Shown here piece by piece: positions 1 through 8,914 of a stretch of 64,000 nt of DNA (position 1 is the first letter of the stretch; each line of letters starts with the position of its first letter). The DNA comes from Ignavibacteria bacterium (GTDB lineage: Bacteria > Bacteroidota > Ignavibacteria > Ignavibacteriales > SURF-24), in the NCBI GenBank assembly GCA_025612375.1, contig JAAXKN010000020.1, forward strand, positions 1-64,000. Reading direction: 5' to 3'. The notes below the pieces were generated by a model. That model was not told where the DNA came from. It was given only the letters and a program-made list of their open reading frames with translations, and ran no database searches. The position numbers were made by a program, and so were the translations under genes.

Positions 1-36
1 TCAGTTATGAGCTATTCAGTTTGGGCAATAAATTCA

Positions 37-67
37 TTGTTTAGAAGACATGAAATCTTTATATTTG
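37..67 (+). promoter_or_regulatory. Candidate promoter for miaB (TTG - 20 bp - TATATTTG)
   Basis: TTG at 37-39 and TATATTTG at 60-67 are separated by 20 bases, which fits the Bacteroidota major sigma consensus (TTTG/TTG, 19-21 bases, TAnnTTTG). The implied transcript start lies only about 15 bases before the miaB start codon. The match is by eye, and the consensus is borrowed from Bacteroides-type sigma factors, so its use in this organism is inferred. Confidence 0.35.
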
Positions 68-88
68 AGCTTAAAATGAAAGAGACAA

Positions 89-1438
89 ATGAGTAAGAAT
101 AACATATATATTGAGACCTATGGCTGTCAGATGAATCTTGCCGATACTGAGATTGTAATGGGTATACTTAAAAATAACGGCTATGAGATTACACAGACCG
201 CTGAAGATGCAAATGTAATTTTGATAAATACATGCAGCGTCCGCGATAACGCAGAACAGAGAATCTACGGGCGCCTGGGGAATTTCAAGACGCTGAAAAA
301 TGAAAAGCCGGGTCTTGTTGTAGGCATACTTGGATGCATGGCTGAAAGGCTGAAAAAAGACCTTATTGAAGAAAAGAAAATTGTGGACCTCGTTGTAGGC
401 CCCGATGAATACCGCAGGCTTCCTGAATATCTGAATGTTGCCTTTAACGGAGAAAAGGGAATAGGCGTTAAACTATCGCGCACTGAAACATACGACGATA
501 TTACTCCTTACAGGGAAGACGGCCTCCAGGCCTGGATATCGGTTATGCGCGGGTGCGACAAGTTCTGCACATATTGTGTTGTTCCATTTACACGCGGACG
601 CGAAAGAAGCCGCGCTCTTACTTCAATTGTTGAAGAGGTTAAAGTCCTTTCAAAAAGAGGCTTCAGGGAAGTCACTCTTCTGGGGCAGAACGTAAACTCA
701 TATAACGACAACGGTTCAGACTTTGCGGACCTGCTTGCGGCCTGTGCCGCAGTGGACCCGAAGATGAGAATAAGGTTTACCACTTCTCATCCGCAGGACC
801 TGTCGGATAAGCTCCTTTATACTATTGCCGGCAACGACAACATATGTAACTATATCCATCTTCCCGTACAGGCGGGCTCAAACAGGATCCTTATGCTCAT
901 GAACCGTACCTATACGATTGAGCATTATCTTGATCTTATTGAGAGGGCAAAGAGGATAATTCCGGGCGTCAGCTTTTCAACAGATATTATTGCAGGATTC
1001 CCGACCGAGACCTTAGAAGACCACCTGATGACGCTTGAAGTCATGCGCAAGGTGCGCTACGACGGGGCCTATATGTTCAAGTATTCGCCGCGCGAGGGCA
1101 CAAAAGCATACAAAATGGAAGATGACGTTCCCGAGGAAGTAAAGGTCAAACGCCTCAGTGAGATCATAGATCTTCAGCAGCAGATTTCACATGAATTAAA
1201 CCAGGGTCTGATAGGGAAAGAAGAGATTGTGCTGGTTGAAGGCTTCAGCCGGAAGAGCGAGGATTTCATGTCGGGCCGTACGGATTCAAACAAGGTTGCC
1301 ATATTCCCGCGTTCAGAAAAGATCAAAGAAGGCAGCTATGTAAAAGTTAAGATCAACAGGGCAACCTCCGGCACTTTGTTCGGGGATGTCGTGGAAATTT
1401 ATCCTGAAGCAGGAGAAAACCTGCATTTAACCGCCTGA
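89..1438 (+). CDS. miaB: MiaB, tRNA-2-methylthio-N6-dimethylallyladenosine synthase
   Basis: Radical-SAM methylthiotransferase that adds a methylthio group to C2 of isopentenyl-adenosine at position 37 of tRNAs reading U-starting codons; cytoplasmic. The N-terminal UPF0004 domain has its three cluster cysteines (C13 in YGCQMN, C49 in NTCSVRDNAEQR, C83 in GCMAERL). The radical-SAM CxxxCxxC motif is C156, C160, C163 (GCDKFCTYC), followed by VVPFTRGRERSR, and a C-terminal TRAM-like RNA-binding region covers about 380-445. The NTCSVRDNAEQR wording is typical of MiaB rather than RimO, which is also present at 18687. The length of 449 residues is normal. The ATG has only a weak AAAGAGAC ribosome site upstream. 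It ends on a small hairpin. Confidence 0.97.
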   Translation: MSKNNIYIETYGCQMNLADTEIVMGILKNNGYEITQTAEDANVILINTCSVRDNAEQRIYGRLGNFKTLKNEKPGLVVGILGCMAERLKKDLIEEKKIVDLVVGPDEYRRLPEYLNVAFNGEKGIGVKLSRTETYDDITPYREDGLQAWISVMRGCDKFCTYCVVPFTRGRERSRALTSIVEEVKVLSKRGFREVTLLGQNVNSYNDNGSDFADLLAACAAVDPKMRIRFTTSHPQDLSDKLLYTIAGNDNICNYIHLPVQAGSNRILMLMNRTYTIEHYLDLIERAKRIIPGVSFSTDIIAGFPTETLEDHLMTLEVMRKVRYDGAYMFKYSPREGTKAYKMEDDVPEEVKVKRLSEIIDLQQQISHELNQGLIGKEEIVLVEGFSRKSEDFMSGRTDSNKVAIFPRSEKIKEGSYVKVKINRATSGTLFGDVVEIYPEAGENLHLTA

Positions 1439-1457
1439 AAGATTTTCAGGCAGTTTT
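1433..1457 (+). terminator. Short intrinsic terminator after miaB
   Basis: GCCTGAAA (1433-1440) pairs perfectly with TTTCAGGC (1444-1451) around a 3-base loop and is followed by AGTTTTA. The left arm contains the miaB stop codon TGA. The stem is strong for its size but the T-run is only four bases, so termination may be partial. Confidence 0.45.
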
Positions 1458-1507
1458 AGCAAGCTTAAAATAAAAGACGGACAATTTTTATCCAGGAAAC
1501 ATAAGAA

Positions 1508-2233
1508 GTGCGTACTATTCTAATTTCGGTTTTATTCCTGTTCCTGATGTGCCTAATACCGGCTTATGCTCAGGAAGCAAACATCACCCCGTACCTCAGA
1601 CAGATCGAATCAGGCCAGATTGAAAGTGCAAGGCAGGGGCTTGAAAAGCTGAAGAAGTCCAACGCGAAGGATCCTTCTGTGATGTTCCTGGATGCAATGC
1701 TGACGCAGGAGGGAAAAGAGGCACTAACGAAGTACACTGAGATATATCAGAAGTATCCCAAAAGCAGATACGCCGATGCCTCGCTATACTGGGTTTATTC
1801 TTACTACTACTCCCTCGGCAGCTACTCCAAAGCCTCGGGCTATATGGCTGAGCTGAAGAAGAACTATCCAAAGTCCCAGTTCTTAACGCCGGAAAAGAAA
1901 AACATGTCTTCGGTAAAAGATGACACAAATGTTACGGCTATCGTAGAGAAGAAACCTTTAGAGAAGAAAATTGTAAATTCAGGGACAAAAAATGTTTCCA
2001 AGTTTACAATACAGGCAGGGGCATTTCTTCAGGAAGAAAACGCCGCCAGGCTGATGGACAGTTTCCGCGAGGCGGGGTACTTTACTGAGATGAAGAAAAA
2101 GGATGTTGCCGGAAGCACGCTGAACATAATAAACGTCGGGAAATTTGAAACCGAGGAGGAAGCCCGCAAGACGCTCGACTTTATTAACACGCGCTACAAA
2201 TTAAACGGCCGGGTAATCAGGGCAGGGCAGTAG
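1508..2233 (+). CDS. Secreted TPR-like protein with C-terminal SPOR domain
   Basis: Exported envelope protein of 241 residues. It starts at GTG, preceded by CCAGGAAAC. A signal peptide of about 21 residues ends AYA-Q. Residues 25-120 form helical TPR-like repeats (a YPKSRYADASLYWVYSYYY segment resembles the outer-membrane YbgF/BamD style). Residues about 163-238 match a SPOR domain (FTIQAGAF, then FETEEEARKTLDFI). SPOR domains bind denuded peptidoglycan glycans at division sites in other bacteria, so a role in cell-wall or septal organisation is likely but not shown. It sits alone between miaB and the metallo-hydrolase. Family call is from motif only. Confidence 0.75.
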   Translation: MRTILISVLFLFLMCLIPAYAQEANITPYLRQIESGQIESARQGLEKLKKSNAKDPSVMFLDAMLTQEGKEALTKYTEIYQKYPKSRYADASLYWVYSYYYSLGSYSKASGYMAELKKNYPKSQFLTPEKKNMSSVKDDTNVTAIVEKKPLEKKIVNSGTKNVSKFTIQAGAFLQEENAARLMDSFREAGYFTEMKKKDVAGSTLNIINVGKFETEEEARKTLDFINTRYKLNGRVIRAGQ

Positions 2234-2336
2234 CCGGTCAACGTGATATACTTACTTGTTTCTTTGATTTCTGATACTTATTATAGTGGTAAATTTAAGT
2301 GGTAAAGATTATGTCTGATAGTCTTAAAGGTTTGTT

Positions 2337-3131
2337 TTGGAAATAACATTTGTCGGCACCGGGTCGGGGAAAGTATCCCTTGAGCGTTACTTTTCCTCAT
2401 TTCTGCTATCTGTGCCTGAATACAACCTCCTGGTTGATGCCGGCGACGGTGCTTCACGGGCCTTAGAGCAAAGCCGCATAGATTTTAACGCCATAAATTC
2501 AGTTTTATTCTCCCACTTCCATCCCGATCACCTTAACGGAATCAGTTCACTTATCATCCAGATGAAAATGAGGAAAAGGGCAATCCCTCTTCAGCTCATA
2601 GTGCACGAAAGGCTTACAGAAAAGCTGGAGGAGTTTCTTGAAACAGGTTACGTATTTAAAGAGCGTCTGGGTTTTGAGCTGAGCATACTGGGCTTTAAGC
2701 CTCAGGAGAGTTTCTTTTTGTCGGACAACCTCAGTTTCAAGGCCGTGGAAAATTCACACCTTAAAAAGTACGAGGGGACTTTTGATGTATATAAGGCGGG
2801 AAAGGACAAGTCGCTTCTAGCCTCGGCAGGTTTTTTATTTATTGGGGAAAGTATAAAGGTGTTTTACACAGGGGACGCTGCAGATAAAAGTGACCTCTAC
2901 CTTTTCAAGAATGAGGCTCCTGAAATTCTTATCAGTGAAGTAACTCATATTGAATTTAGTGATCTTCTTCAGGCAGTAAAGGAGCAAAGGAGCATCCGGA
3001 AGACGTTTTTAACGCATATAGGTGATGAAGAATCCTTAAAGCTACAGCTTGAGAGGCTTCCCTTGTCTGAGCGTGAAAAGTTTGTAATTGCCTTCGACGG
3101 AATGAAAAAGGACCTGGCATCACCTTTTTAG
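2337..3131 (+). CDS. Metallo-beta-lactamase-fold hydrolase (RNase Z-like group)
   Basis: Zinc-dependent hydrolase of 264 residues. The MBL signature SHFHPDHLNG places metal ligands at H60, H62, D64 and H65. A later TGDAAD supplies the bridging aspartate and a FLTHIG segment the last histidine. The opening MEITFVGTGSG resembles ribonuclease Z and its relatives, but the exosite arm of true tRNase Z is not recognisable, so the substrate is unknown. The start is TTG at 2337; an ATG at 2311 is in another frame and stops after eleven codons. No clear ribosome site is visible. No obvious functional tie to either neighbour. Confidence 0.8.
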   Translation: MEITFVGTGSGKVSLERYFSSFLLSVPEYNLLVDAGDGASRALEQSRIDFNAINSVLFSHFHPDHLNGISSLIIQMKMRKRAIPLQLIVHERLTEKLEEFLETGYVFKERLGFELSILGFKPQESFFLSDNLSFKAVENSHLKKYEGTFDVYKAGKDKSLLASAGFLFIGESIKVFYTGDAADKSDLYLFKNEAPEILISEVTHIEFSDLLQAVKEQRSIRKTFLTHIGDEESLKLQLERLPLSEREKFVIAFDGMKKDLASPF

Positions 3132-3217
3132 AAGAAGGGCATCTCTTTGGAATTTAAATAAATAAAAATATGTGTTAAATTGGGTGTAGTTTTTATACTT
3201 CTATTGCAAGAAAAAGA

Positions 3218-4330
3218 ATGACCATTAGTCAGTTTCAGGAAAAATTCGGAATCATAGGTAAATCCAAGGAAATAAGAGACCTTGTTGATATAATAATGCA
3301 GGTAGCCCAGTCGGACATTTCAGTTCTGATATTTGGCGAAAGCGGCGTTGGCAAAGAGGTTTTTGCCCGGGCCATTCATGGCTACAGCAAAAGGGCCGAC
3401 AAGCCCCTTGTTACAGTCAACTGCGGGGCTATTCCCGAAGGCATACTTGAAAGCGAGCTCTTCGGCCACAGGAAGGGGTCCTTTACAGGCGCAGTTGACA
3501 ACAGGAAGGGGTATTTTGAAATTGCCGACGGCGGTACGCTGTTTTTAGATGAGCTGGCTGAAATGCCGCTTACTACACAGGTAAAGCTTCTGAGGGCAAT
3601 TGAGAATAAGGAGTTTATGCGTATTGGAAGTGAAACCGTAACACAGGTGGACGTGCGCATTGTTGCCGCCACCAACAAGGACCTCCAGAAGGAGGTAGAC
3701 GCCAAGAGGTTCAGGGAAGACCTTTACTTCCGCCTTAAGGCCGTTACACTTTACATCCCGCCATTAAGAAAACGCAGGGAAGATATTTCTGAACTTGCGC
3801 TCCATTTTATTAAGATGTATTCAGAGGCAAACAACCTGCCGCAGCCGCACATTACAAACGAGGCTCTGGACCTTCTGACCAACTTCCCCTGGACGGGTAA
3901 TATACGAGAACTTAAGAACTCCATTGAGACAGCAATAGCCTTAAACCGCACGGGAATGCTGGACGTGCAGTCGTTTTCATTCCTTCTTAAGAGCAGGAGT
4001 GAAGAAAGAGAAAACAGGAATCTGCCCGTTTTCATCCACCGCACGCCGGAGGAATCGGACAGGGAGATGATCTACCGCGCTTTAATTGATATCAAGCGGG
4101 ATTTGATGGAGCTTAAGCAGGTGGTCTATAAAAACTACCAGGAAATTCACGAAAAGGATAACAATAATTCGCACATTAATGTCGACGAAGTGGTGCCGAT
4201 TGAGGTAATGGAGAAAGAGGCAATCAGGAACGCCCTTCATTACTCCAAAGGCAACAAAAAAGAAGCGGCAAAACTCTTAAAAATAAGTGAAAGAACACTT
4301 TACCGGAAGATGCAGGAATATGATCTATAA
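3218..4330 (+). CDS. Sigma-54-dependent transcriptional activator (AAA+ and Fis HTH, no receiver domain)
   Basis: Bacterial enhancer-binding protein of 370 residues that would remodel RNA polymerase-sigma-54 closed complexes using ATP. The AAA+ domain starts almost at the N-terminus: Walker A GESGVGKE (40-47), sigma-54 contact loop GSFTGA (87-92, usually GAFTGA), Walker B GGTLFLDE (about 105-112). A Fis-type helix-turn-helix lies at about 335-368 (KKEAAKLLKISERTLYRKM). There is no receiver, PAS or GAF domain, so input must come from expression level or a partner protein, as in PspF-type activators. It overlaps lptE by 11 bases, which implies cotranscription with an outer-membrane LPS transport gene. 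I found no good TGGCAC-N5-TTGC promoter near it. Confidence 0.92.
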   Translation: MTISQFQEKFGIIGKSKEIRDLVDIIMQVAQSDISVLIFGESGVGKEVFARAIHGYSKRADKPLVTVNCGAIPEGILESELFGHRKGSFTGAVDNRKGYFEIADGGTLFLDELAEMPLTTQVKLLRAIENKEFMRIGSETVTQVDVRIVAATNKDLQKEVDAKRFREDLYFRLKAVTLYIPPLRKRREDISELALHFIKMYSEANNLPQPHITNEALDLLTNFPWTGNIRELKNSIETAIALNRTGMLDVQSFSFLLKSRSEERENRNLPVFIHRTPEESDREMIYRALIDIKRDLMELKQVVYKNYQEIHEKDNNNSHINVDEVVPIEVMEKEAIRNALHYSKGNKKEAAKLLKISERTLYRKMQEYDL

Positions 4331-4847
4331 AATTATGCGCCCTTTGGGACTATTGTTTGTTATAATGATTGTTAGTAATTTTGAGGGCTGTTTTTATTCC
4401 TTTACCGGGGCCTCGGTGGCTCCGCACTTAAAAACAGTGGCTATCCCGGTAGCTGAAGACAGAAGCGGGGTGGGGGAACTTAATTTAAGGGAGCAGCTGA
4501 CAAGCAAGCTTATTCAGTCATTTAATAATGACAACACGCTCCGTGTGGCTGAAAAGTCGGGTGCCGACGCGCTGCTTGAGTGTTCAATAATTTCATTTAC
4601 AGATGCCCCTGCAGTAATTACAGCAGCAGGAAATAACAGGGAAAGCGTTGCGACCCGAAGAATAACGGTTACAGTAAGGGTTATGTTCAAGGATCTGGTT
4701 AAAAAGAAGACCATTTCCGAAAAAAATTATTCTAATTACGGTGATTATACAACGGAAAATATAGCGGCTAACAGGCCGGCAGGGATTCAGACGGCGCTTA
4801 ACAGGGTGACGGAGGATATACTGATCGGCACGGTATCAAATTGGTAA
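4320..4847 (+). CDS. lptE: LptE-family LPS-assembly lipoprotein
   Basis: Outer-membrane lipoprotein of 175 residues from ATG 4320; a longer GTG start at 4287 would spoil the signal peptide. The N-terminus is a lipoprotein signal with lipobox NFEGC, acylated Cys at residue 24. The mature start CFYSFTGASVAPHLKTVAIP is the pattern typical of LptE in Bacteroidota and Chlorobi. LptE plugs the LptD barrel that delivers LPS to the outer leaflet. The start codon lies inside the end of the sigma-54 activator gene, so the two are translationally coupled. lptD itself is not in the window. A GT2 gene follows after 19 bases, consistent with a surface-glycan cluster. Confidence 0.85.
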   Translation: MIYKIMRPLGLLFVIMIVSNFEGCFYSFTGASVAPHLKTVAIPVAEDRSGVGELNLREQLTSKLIQSFNNDNTLRVAEKSGADALLECSIISFTDAPAVITAAGNNRESVATRRITVTVRVMFKDLVKKKTISEKNYSNYGDYTTENIAANRPAGIQTALNRVTEDILIGTVSNW

Positions 4848-4866
4848 AAATTTTCAAGGAAAAACA

Positions 4867-6315
4867 ATGGATGATGTAGTACTAATTTCTTATTTCATTT
4901 CACTATCGATATTATTGATTTTCGGCTGTCACGGTTTTGTGATGCTGTTTTATCATAACAAATACGGGCAGAACCGCCCCCAGGCGAACAAGGAATTAAA
5001 AGAGGATAAAAAAGTTACCATTCAGCTTCCTTTGTATAACGAGCTTTATGTTGTCGAAAGACTAATTAACTGTGTCTGCGCTATTGACTATCCGAAAGAC
5101 CTACTTGAAGTTCAGGTGCTCGACGACTCCACAGACGAAACGACACAGCTCGTAGCAAGGCTCGTTGCAGAAAAGCAAAATCTGGGTTTCGACATCAAGC
5201 AGATCAGGCGCGGCAACAGGGAAGGTTTCAAGGCCGGTGCCCTTTACGAGGGGCTTAAAGTTGCCAAAGGTGATTACGTGGCCATATTTGATGCTGATTT
5301 TATGCCGACAAAAGATTTTCTCAAGAAGACTCTAAGCTATTTTAATAATCCGAAGATCGGAATGGTTCAGACCAGGTGGGATCATGCCAACAGCGAGGAA
5401 TCGCTTCTTACCAAAGTTCAGGCACTTGCTTTAGACGGGCACTTTGTTATAGAACAGAGCGTAAGAAACAAGGCAGGATTCTTCATTACATTTAACGGCA
5501 CAGGCGGCATCTGGAAAAAAGAATGCATTGAGGATGCCGGCAACTGGCAGGGTGACACTCTGGCCGAGGACCTGGACCTCAGCTACAGGGCACAGTTAAA
5601 GGGGTGGAAGTTTGTTTACCTGAGGGACTTTACAACTCCTGCCGAGCTTCCGGATGAGATTAACGCGCTTAAGGCACAGCAGTTCAGGTGGACAAAAGGC
5701 CACATTGAAACGGCAAAGAAGCTTCTCCCATTGGTCTGGAAAAGTAAAAACATTTCACTCAGGACCAAGCTTCAGTGCACATTTCACCTGAGCATTAACT
5801 TTGCATTTCCTATTACGCTTCTGGCTTGCATACTGAACGTTCCGCTTGTCTTTATCAAGAACAGCGGCCCGCACGAGGCTTTCTTTAACATGATGTCGAT
5901 CTTCATTCTGGCATTCTTCAGCTCATTTTTGTTCTATCTCTATTCACAGAAAGACATTCATACAGACTGGAGAAAGAAGATAGCATTATTCCCGCTTTTT
6001 ATGGCAGGGAGCATGGGCTTTGCGGTAAACAATTCAAGAGCCGTTGTTGAAGGCCTTTTAAGCAGAAAGAGTGAGTTTGTACGTACGCCAAAGGTAAAGC
6101 CGGGCGACAATCAGCCGAAGCCTAACTACAGCGCAAGAAAGAAACTCAGTCCAACGGTTTATATTGAAATGCTTTTAGCGGCATACTGCCTGGTGGGTGT
6201 AATTGCTTCAATTTACTTCATGGAAATTGCAGCCTTACCGTTCCACCTGTTGTTCTTCCTGGGATTTACGATGGTTTCGTCAATGTCGCTTAAAAGTGTA
6301 TATTCAAAGAAATAA
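4867..6315 (+). CDS. Membrane GT2 glycosyltransferase, cellulose-synthase/glucomannan-synthase-like
   Basis: Integral-membrane processive-type family 2 glycosyltransferase of 482 residues. One N-terminal helix (about 5-28) is followed by a cytoplasmic GT-A domain with DDSTDE (DD 86-87), the metal-binding DAD (142-144), TLAEDLD (ED 234-235) and QQFRW (271-275), the QxxRW signature of processive beta-glycosyltransferases. Four or five C-terminal helices lie between about 308 and 478. Known relatives make beta-1,4-glucans or mannans; the acceptor and sugar cannot be told here. There is no PilZ domain and no BcsB neighbour, so it is not a standard cellulose operon. Preceded by lptE and followed by a TPR protein with only 8 bases between them. 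Confidence 0.88.
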   Translation: MDDVVLISYFISLSILLIFGCHGFVMLFYHNKYGQNRPQANKELKEDKKVTIQLPLYNELYVVERLINCVCAIDYPKDLLEVQVLDDSTDETTQLVARLVAEKQNLGFDIKQIRRGNREGFKAGALYEGLKVAKGDYVAIFDADFMPTKDFLKKTLSYFNNPKIGMVQTRWDHANSEESLLTKVQALALDGHFVIEQSVRNKAGFFITFNGTGGIWKKECIEDAGNWQGDTLAEDLDLSYRAQLKGWKFVYLRDFTTPAELPDEINALKAQQFRWTKGHIETAKKLLPLVWKSKNISLRTKLQCTFHLSINFAFPITLLACILNVPLVFIKNSGPHEAFFNMMSIFILAFFSSFLFYLYSQKDIHTDWRKKIALFPLFMAGSMGFAVNNSRAVVEGLLSRKSEFVRTPKVKPGDNQPKPNYSARKKLSPTVYIEMLLAAYCLVGVIASIYFMEIAALPFHLLFFLGFTMVSSMSLKSVYSKK

Positions 6316-6323
6316 GGTGACAG

Positions 6324-7037
6324 TTGCCAAAGAAAGATCTCTTTGAAGAAAAGCTTGCCCTCATTTACGAATACAACAGGAAGAGTCCTTTGTTCGTAAG
6401 GGCGGCAGGAATTGAAATTGAAAAAAACAATCTGCACAAGGCCGTCAGCATACTGCAAGACGGCCTTGCAGAATATCCCAATTACTCTACGGCTTACATT
6501 CTACTCGGCAAGGCTCAGATGATGCTGGGCAATTATGATGAAGCCGAGGAGGCTTTCAAAAAAGGCTCAAGCCTCATACATTCCAAAGAAACACTTTACT
6601 ATTATAACGGCGAGCTGGAAAAAAGGAGAAGGAAAAGTTCTAATCTTGAAAGCCGCAGGGTTTCATTCCTGGATGCTGATGCAGAAAATCCACCGGAAGG
6701 CGGGACTGAAAAAAGTGAAGCTCCGCAGGAAGACACTATAAATCCGCCGACGATTGAAGAAAGGCTGGATGACCTGGCAAAGGAAATATCCTCAGCCAAA
6801 ATATCACTAAATATTAATCCCGAAGAAACAGTGCCTGAGGCAAAGAAGCAGAATCCCGAGCCGGCAGAATCCGCCATAGCATCGGAAACGCTAGCCAAGA
6901 TATATCTTTCACAGGGCAAGTTCACTGAGGCCCTTGCAATCTACAAGATCCTTATACGTAAAAGTCCTGAAAAAAAAGACGCCTACCAGGCCAAGATAGA
7001 GGAAATTGAGCAGCAGTTAGGGCAGAGCGGCTGGTAG
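6324..7037 (+). CDS. TPR protein, probable partner of the GT2 enzyme
   Basis: Soluble 237-residue protein without a signal peptide. TPR units are visible at about 35-90 (AVSILQDGLAEYPNYSTAY, LLGKAQMMLGNYDEAEEAF) and at 193-226 (LAKIYLSQGKFTEALAIYK), joined by an acidic, proline-rich linker at about 100-180. The start is TTG at 6324, eight bases past the GT2 stop and just after an AAGGTGA ribosome site. The tight spacing suggests it acts with the glycosyltransferase as a scaffold; this is inference. The C-terminal TPR plus acidic linker arrangement is common in FCB proteins of unknown role. Confidence 0.75.
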   Translation: MPKKDLFEEKLALIYEYNRKSPLFVRAAGIEIEKNNLHKAVSILQDGLAEYPNYSTAYILLGKAQMMLGNYDEAEEAFKKGSSLIHSKETLYYYNGELEKRRRKSSNLESRRVSFLDADAENPPEGGTEKSEAPQEDTINPPTIEERLDDLAKEISSAKISLNINPEETVPEAKKQNPEPAESAIASETLAKIYLSQGKFTEALAIYKILIRKSPEKKDAYQAKIEEIEQQLGQSGW

Positions 7038-7336
7038 AACTCATCAGTAATTTTGAGGAATTTTTAAACCGTAATTTGGATATATTTACTATTCCTGAGA
7101 AAAATCATTTTTATCCACACCTGGAGAACATCATTCATAAGTAACCCGAGGAGATTTTAAGCATATTGTTTTTCTTGCTTTTGTATAATCAATATATTAG
7201 CTTAGAATCACTTTCCTTATCAATATTGCAGTTTAAGAGATATTATCTAAAAAAAGCAATACATGGGAAAAGCTGTTTTATTTGATTATTGAACAATTAA
7301 TAACTTCCAACAGATTTCAATTTTCAGGAACAGGCC
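7038..7336. other. AT-rich intergenic region
   Basis: About 300 bases with frequent stops in all frames and no recognisable RNA gene. There is no strong hairpin with a T-run after the TPR gene. A TTTATTTG element near 7278 is one base off the TAnnTTTG promoter box and could serve the following secreted-protein gene, but no convincing upstream box goes with it. Confidence 0.4.
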
Positions 7337-8857
7337 ATGAAAAAACTTCATCTCTCAGTTTTCATTATCATAATAACATTGACCTTTCTGTCCCCATTAC
7401 TTAATGCCCAGATATCATTCCTTAAAACCTACGGCGATTCCCTTTATAATGAAGGCACTTGTGTCCTTCAGACTTCGGACAGCGGATATGTTGTTACTTC
7501 ATCTACTCAGGACTACATAGAAGATCCATCTACTTCATTATACCGGAAAATTGGAAGCATACAGCTGATGAAGACTGATAAGTACGGGGACTCTGTATGG
7601 ACAAAAACCTATACTTTTAAGAAATCTGTATCCCCAGGGCAGATACTGCAGACAGAAGGGGGGGAATTTATCATTTCAGGATGTTTGGCTCAGGATACCA
7701 CACCTCCGTTAAACCTTTTAATCAGGACAGATTCCAAAGGCGATACATTATGGACCAGAACCTACGGGAAGGTATCAAGCTGGGGCAGGAATAATTTGCT
7801 TCAGTTAAAAAACGGCAGTTTTATTCTTTCAGGCATCTTTGACAGCACATACAATGAGTATTACCCTACAATAATAAAAATTGACAATAACGGGCTTGTT
7901 AAATGGGCTAAAAGATACACTCAGATAATTAACAGAATGAGCACCGGGATTACTGAAACGCCTGAGAATGGTTTTATGCTCGCCCTGGAGGGATCCGCCA
8001 TACTTAAGACTGATTCCCTGGGAAATCTTCTATGGCACAAATATCTGATCGAGAGGGATCCAACAATGGAGGATGGTGGAGCTGACTTCGATCTGATAAC
8101 CAGGACACAGGACAATGGTTACTATCTGATTGGAAACAGGACAGTAAAACACAAAACTGCCTCAGATCTTGAACATCACCTTATGGTGATAAAGCTTAAT
8201 TCAGAAGGAGACACGCTATGGGCCAAAAAACTGGGCAGGCTTGATGACACGGACTGGGGTTATGGAACGTTTTATCCTAATTCCTACGATAACCTGCCTG
8301 ACGGTGGCCTGATCATTTCAGGCAGCAGCGACTATCCTGACTTTCTTCTCAGAATGGATGCCGAAGGCAATGAAGTCTGGATGAAATACAACCTGGTGCG
8401 TGAGCCCTATCCATGCAGGAGCGTCTGGAGGTCTGTAAAAGGAACCTATGACGGAGGATTTATTGCAGCAGGATATAAAAGACTTTCTTCCGAAGCAGCA
8501 GCGGATATAATCCTTCTTAAAACAGACGGCAATGGGAATATTACGGGTGTTCATGATGCCGGGGGTAAAAAAACTGTTGCGAGCAGTTTCAAACTTGATC
8601 AGAACTATCCAAATCCTTTTAACCCCTCCACAAGAATAACATACAATCTCGATAAGGAAGGCAATGTTGACCTAAGCATTTACAACATGCTGGGGGAGAA
8701 AATTACTACACTTGTAAAACAGCAGCAGTTCCAAGGCAGCCATTCATACGATCTGAATATAAGCTCTTCAGGCATAAGCCTTCAAAGCGGCATATATATT
8801 TATGTCCTGAAAACAGAGCATTATTATGCAGCAAGGAAAATGGCAATTATAAAATAA
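7337..8857 (+). CDS. Secreted beta-propeller-like protein with T9SS C-terminal sorting domain
   Basis: 506 residues; signal peptide of about 24 residues ending LNA-Q. The body holds about six or seven repeats of roughly 50-60 residues built on the pattern ..KTDxxGDxxWTKTYG.., as in SVWTKTYTF, TLWTRTYG, TLWAKKLG and NEVWMKYN, each preceded by a hydrophobic GGFI(I/A)SG-type strand. This resembles delta-60/SBBP-type propeller repeats. The last about 85 residues are a type A sorting domain (QNYPNPFNPSTRITY, then SIYNMLGEKI, ending ARKMAIIK), which directs export across the outer membrane by T9SS and removal or attachment at the surface. Binding target is unknown. The next gene is also a T9SS cargo but has its own leader. 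Confidence 0.85.
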   Translation: MKKLHLSVFIIIITLTFLSPLLNAQISFLKTYGDSLYNEGTCVLQTSDSGYVVTSSTQDYIEDPSTSLYRKIGSIQLMKTDKYGDSVWTKTYTFKKSVSPGQILQTEGGEFIISGCLAQDTTPPLNLLIRTDSKGDTLWTRTYGKVSSWGRNNLLQLKNGSFILSGIFDSTYNEYYPTIIKIDNNGLVKWAKRYTQIINRMSTGITETPENGFMLALEGSAILKTDSLGNLLWHKYLIERDPTMEDGGADFDLITRTQDNGYYLIGNRTVKHKTASDLEHHLMVIKLNSEGDTLWAKKLGRLDDTDWGYGTFYPNSYDNLPDGGLIISGSSDYPDFLLRMDAEGNEVWMKYNLVREPYPCRSVWRSVKGTYDGGFIAAGYKRLSSEAAADIILLKTDGNGNITGVHDAGGKKTVASSFKLDQNYPNPFNPSTRITYNLDKEGNVDLSIYNMLGEKITTLVKQQQFQGSHSYDLNISSSGISLQSGIYIYVLKTEHYYAARKMAIIK

Positions 8858-8914
8858 ACTGTACGCTTCTTTACTCTTAAATTTCTCTAATTCTCAATTT
8901 ACTCAGGGGAACAC

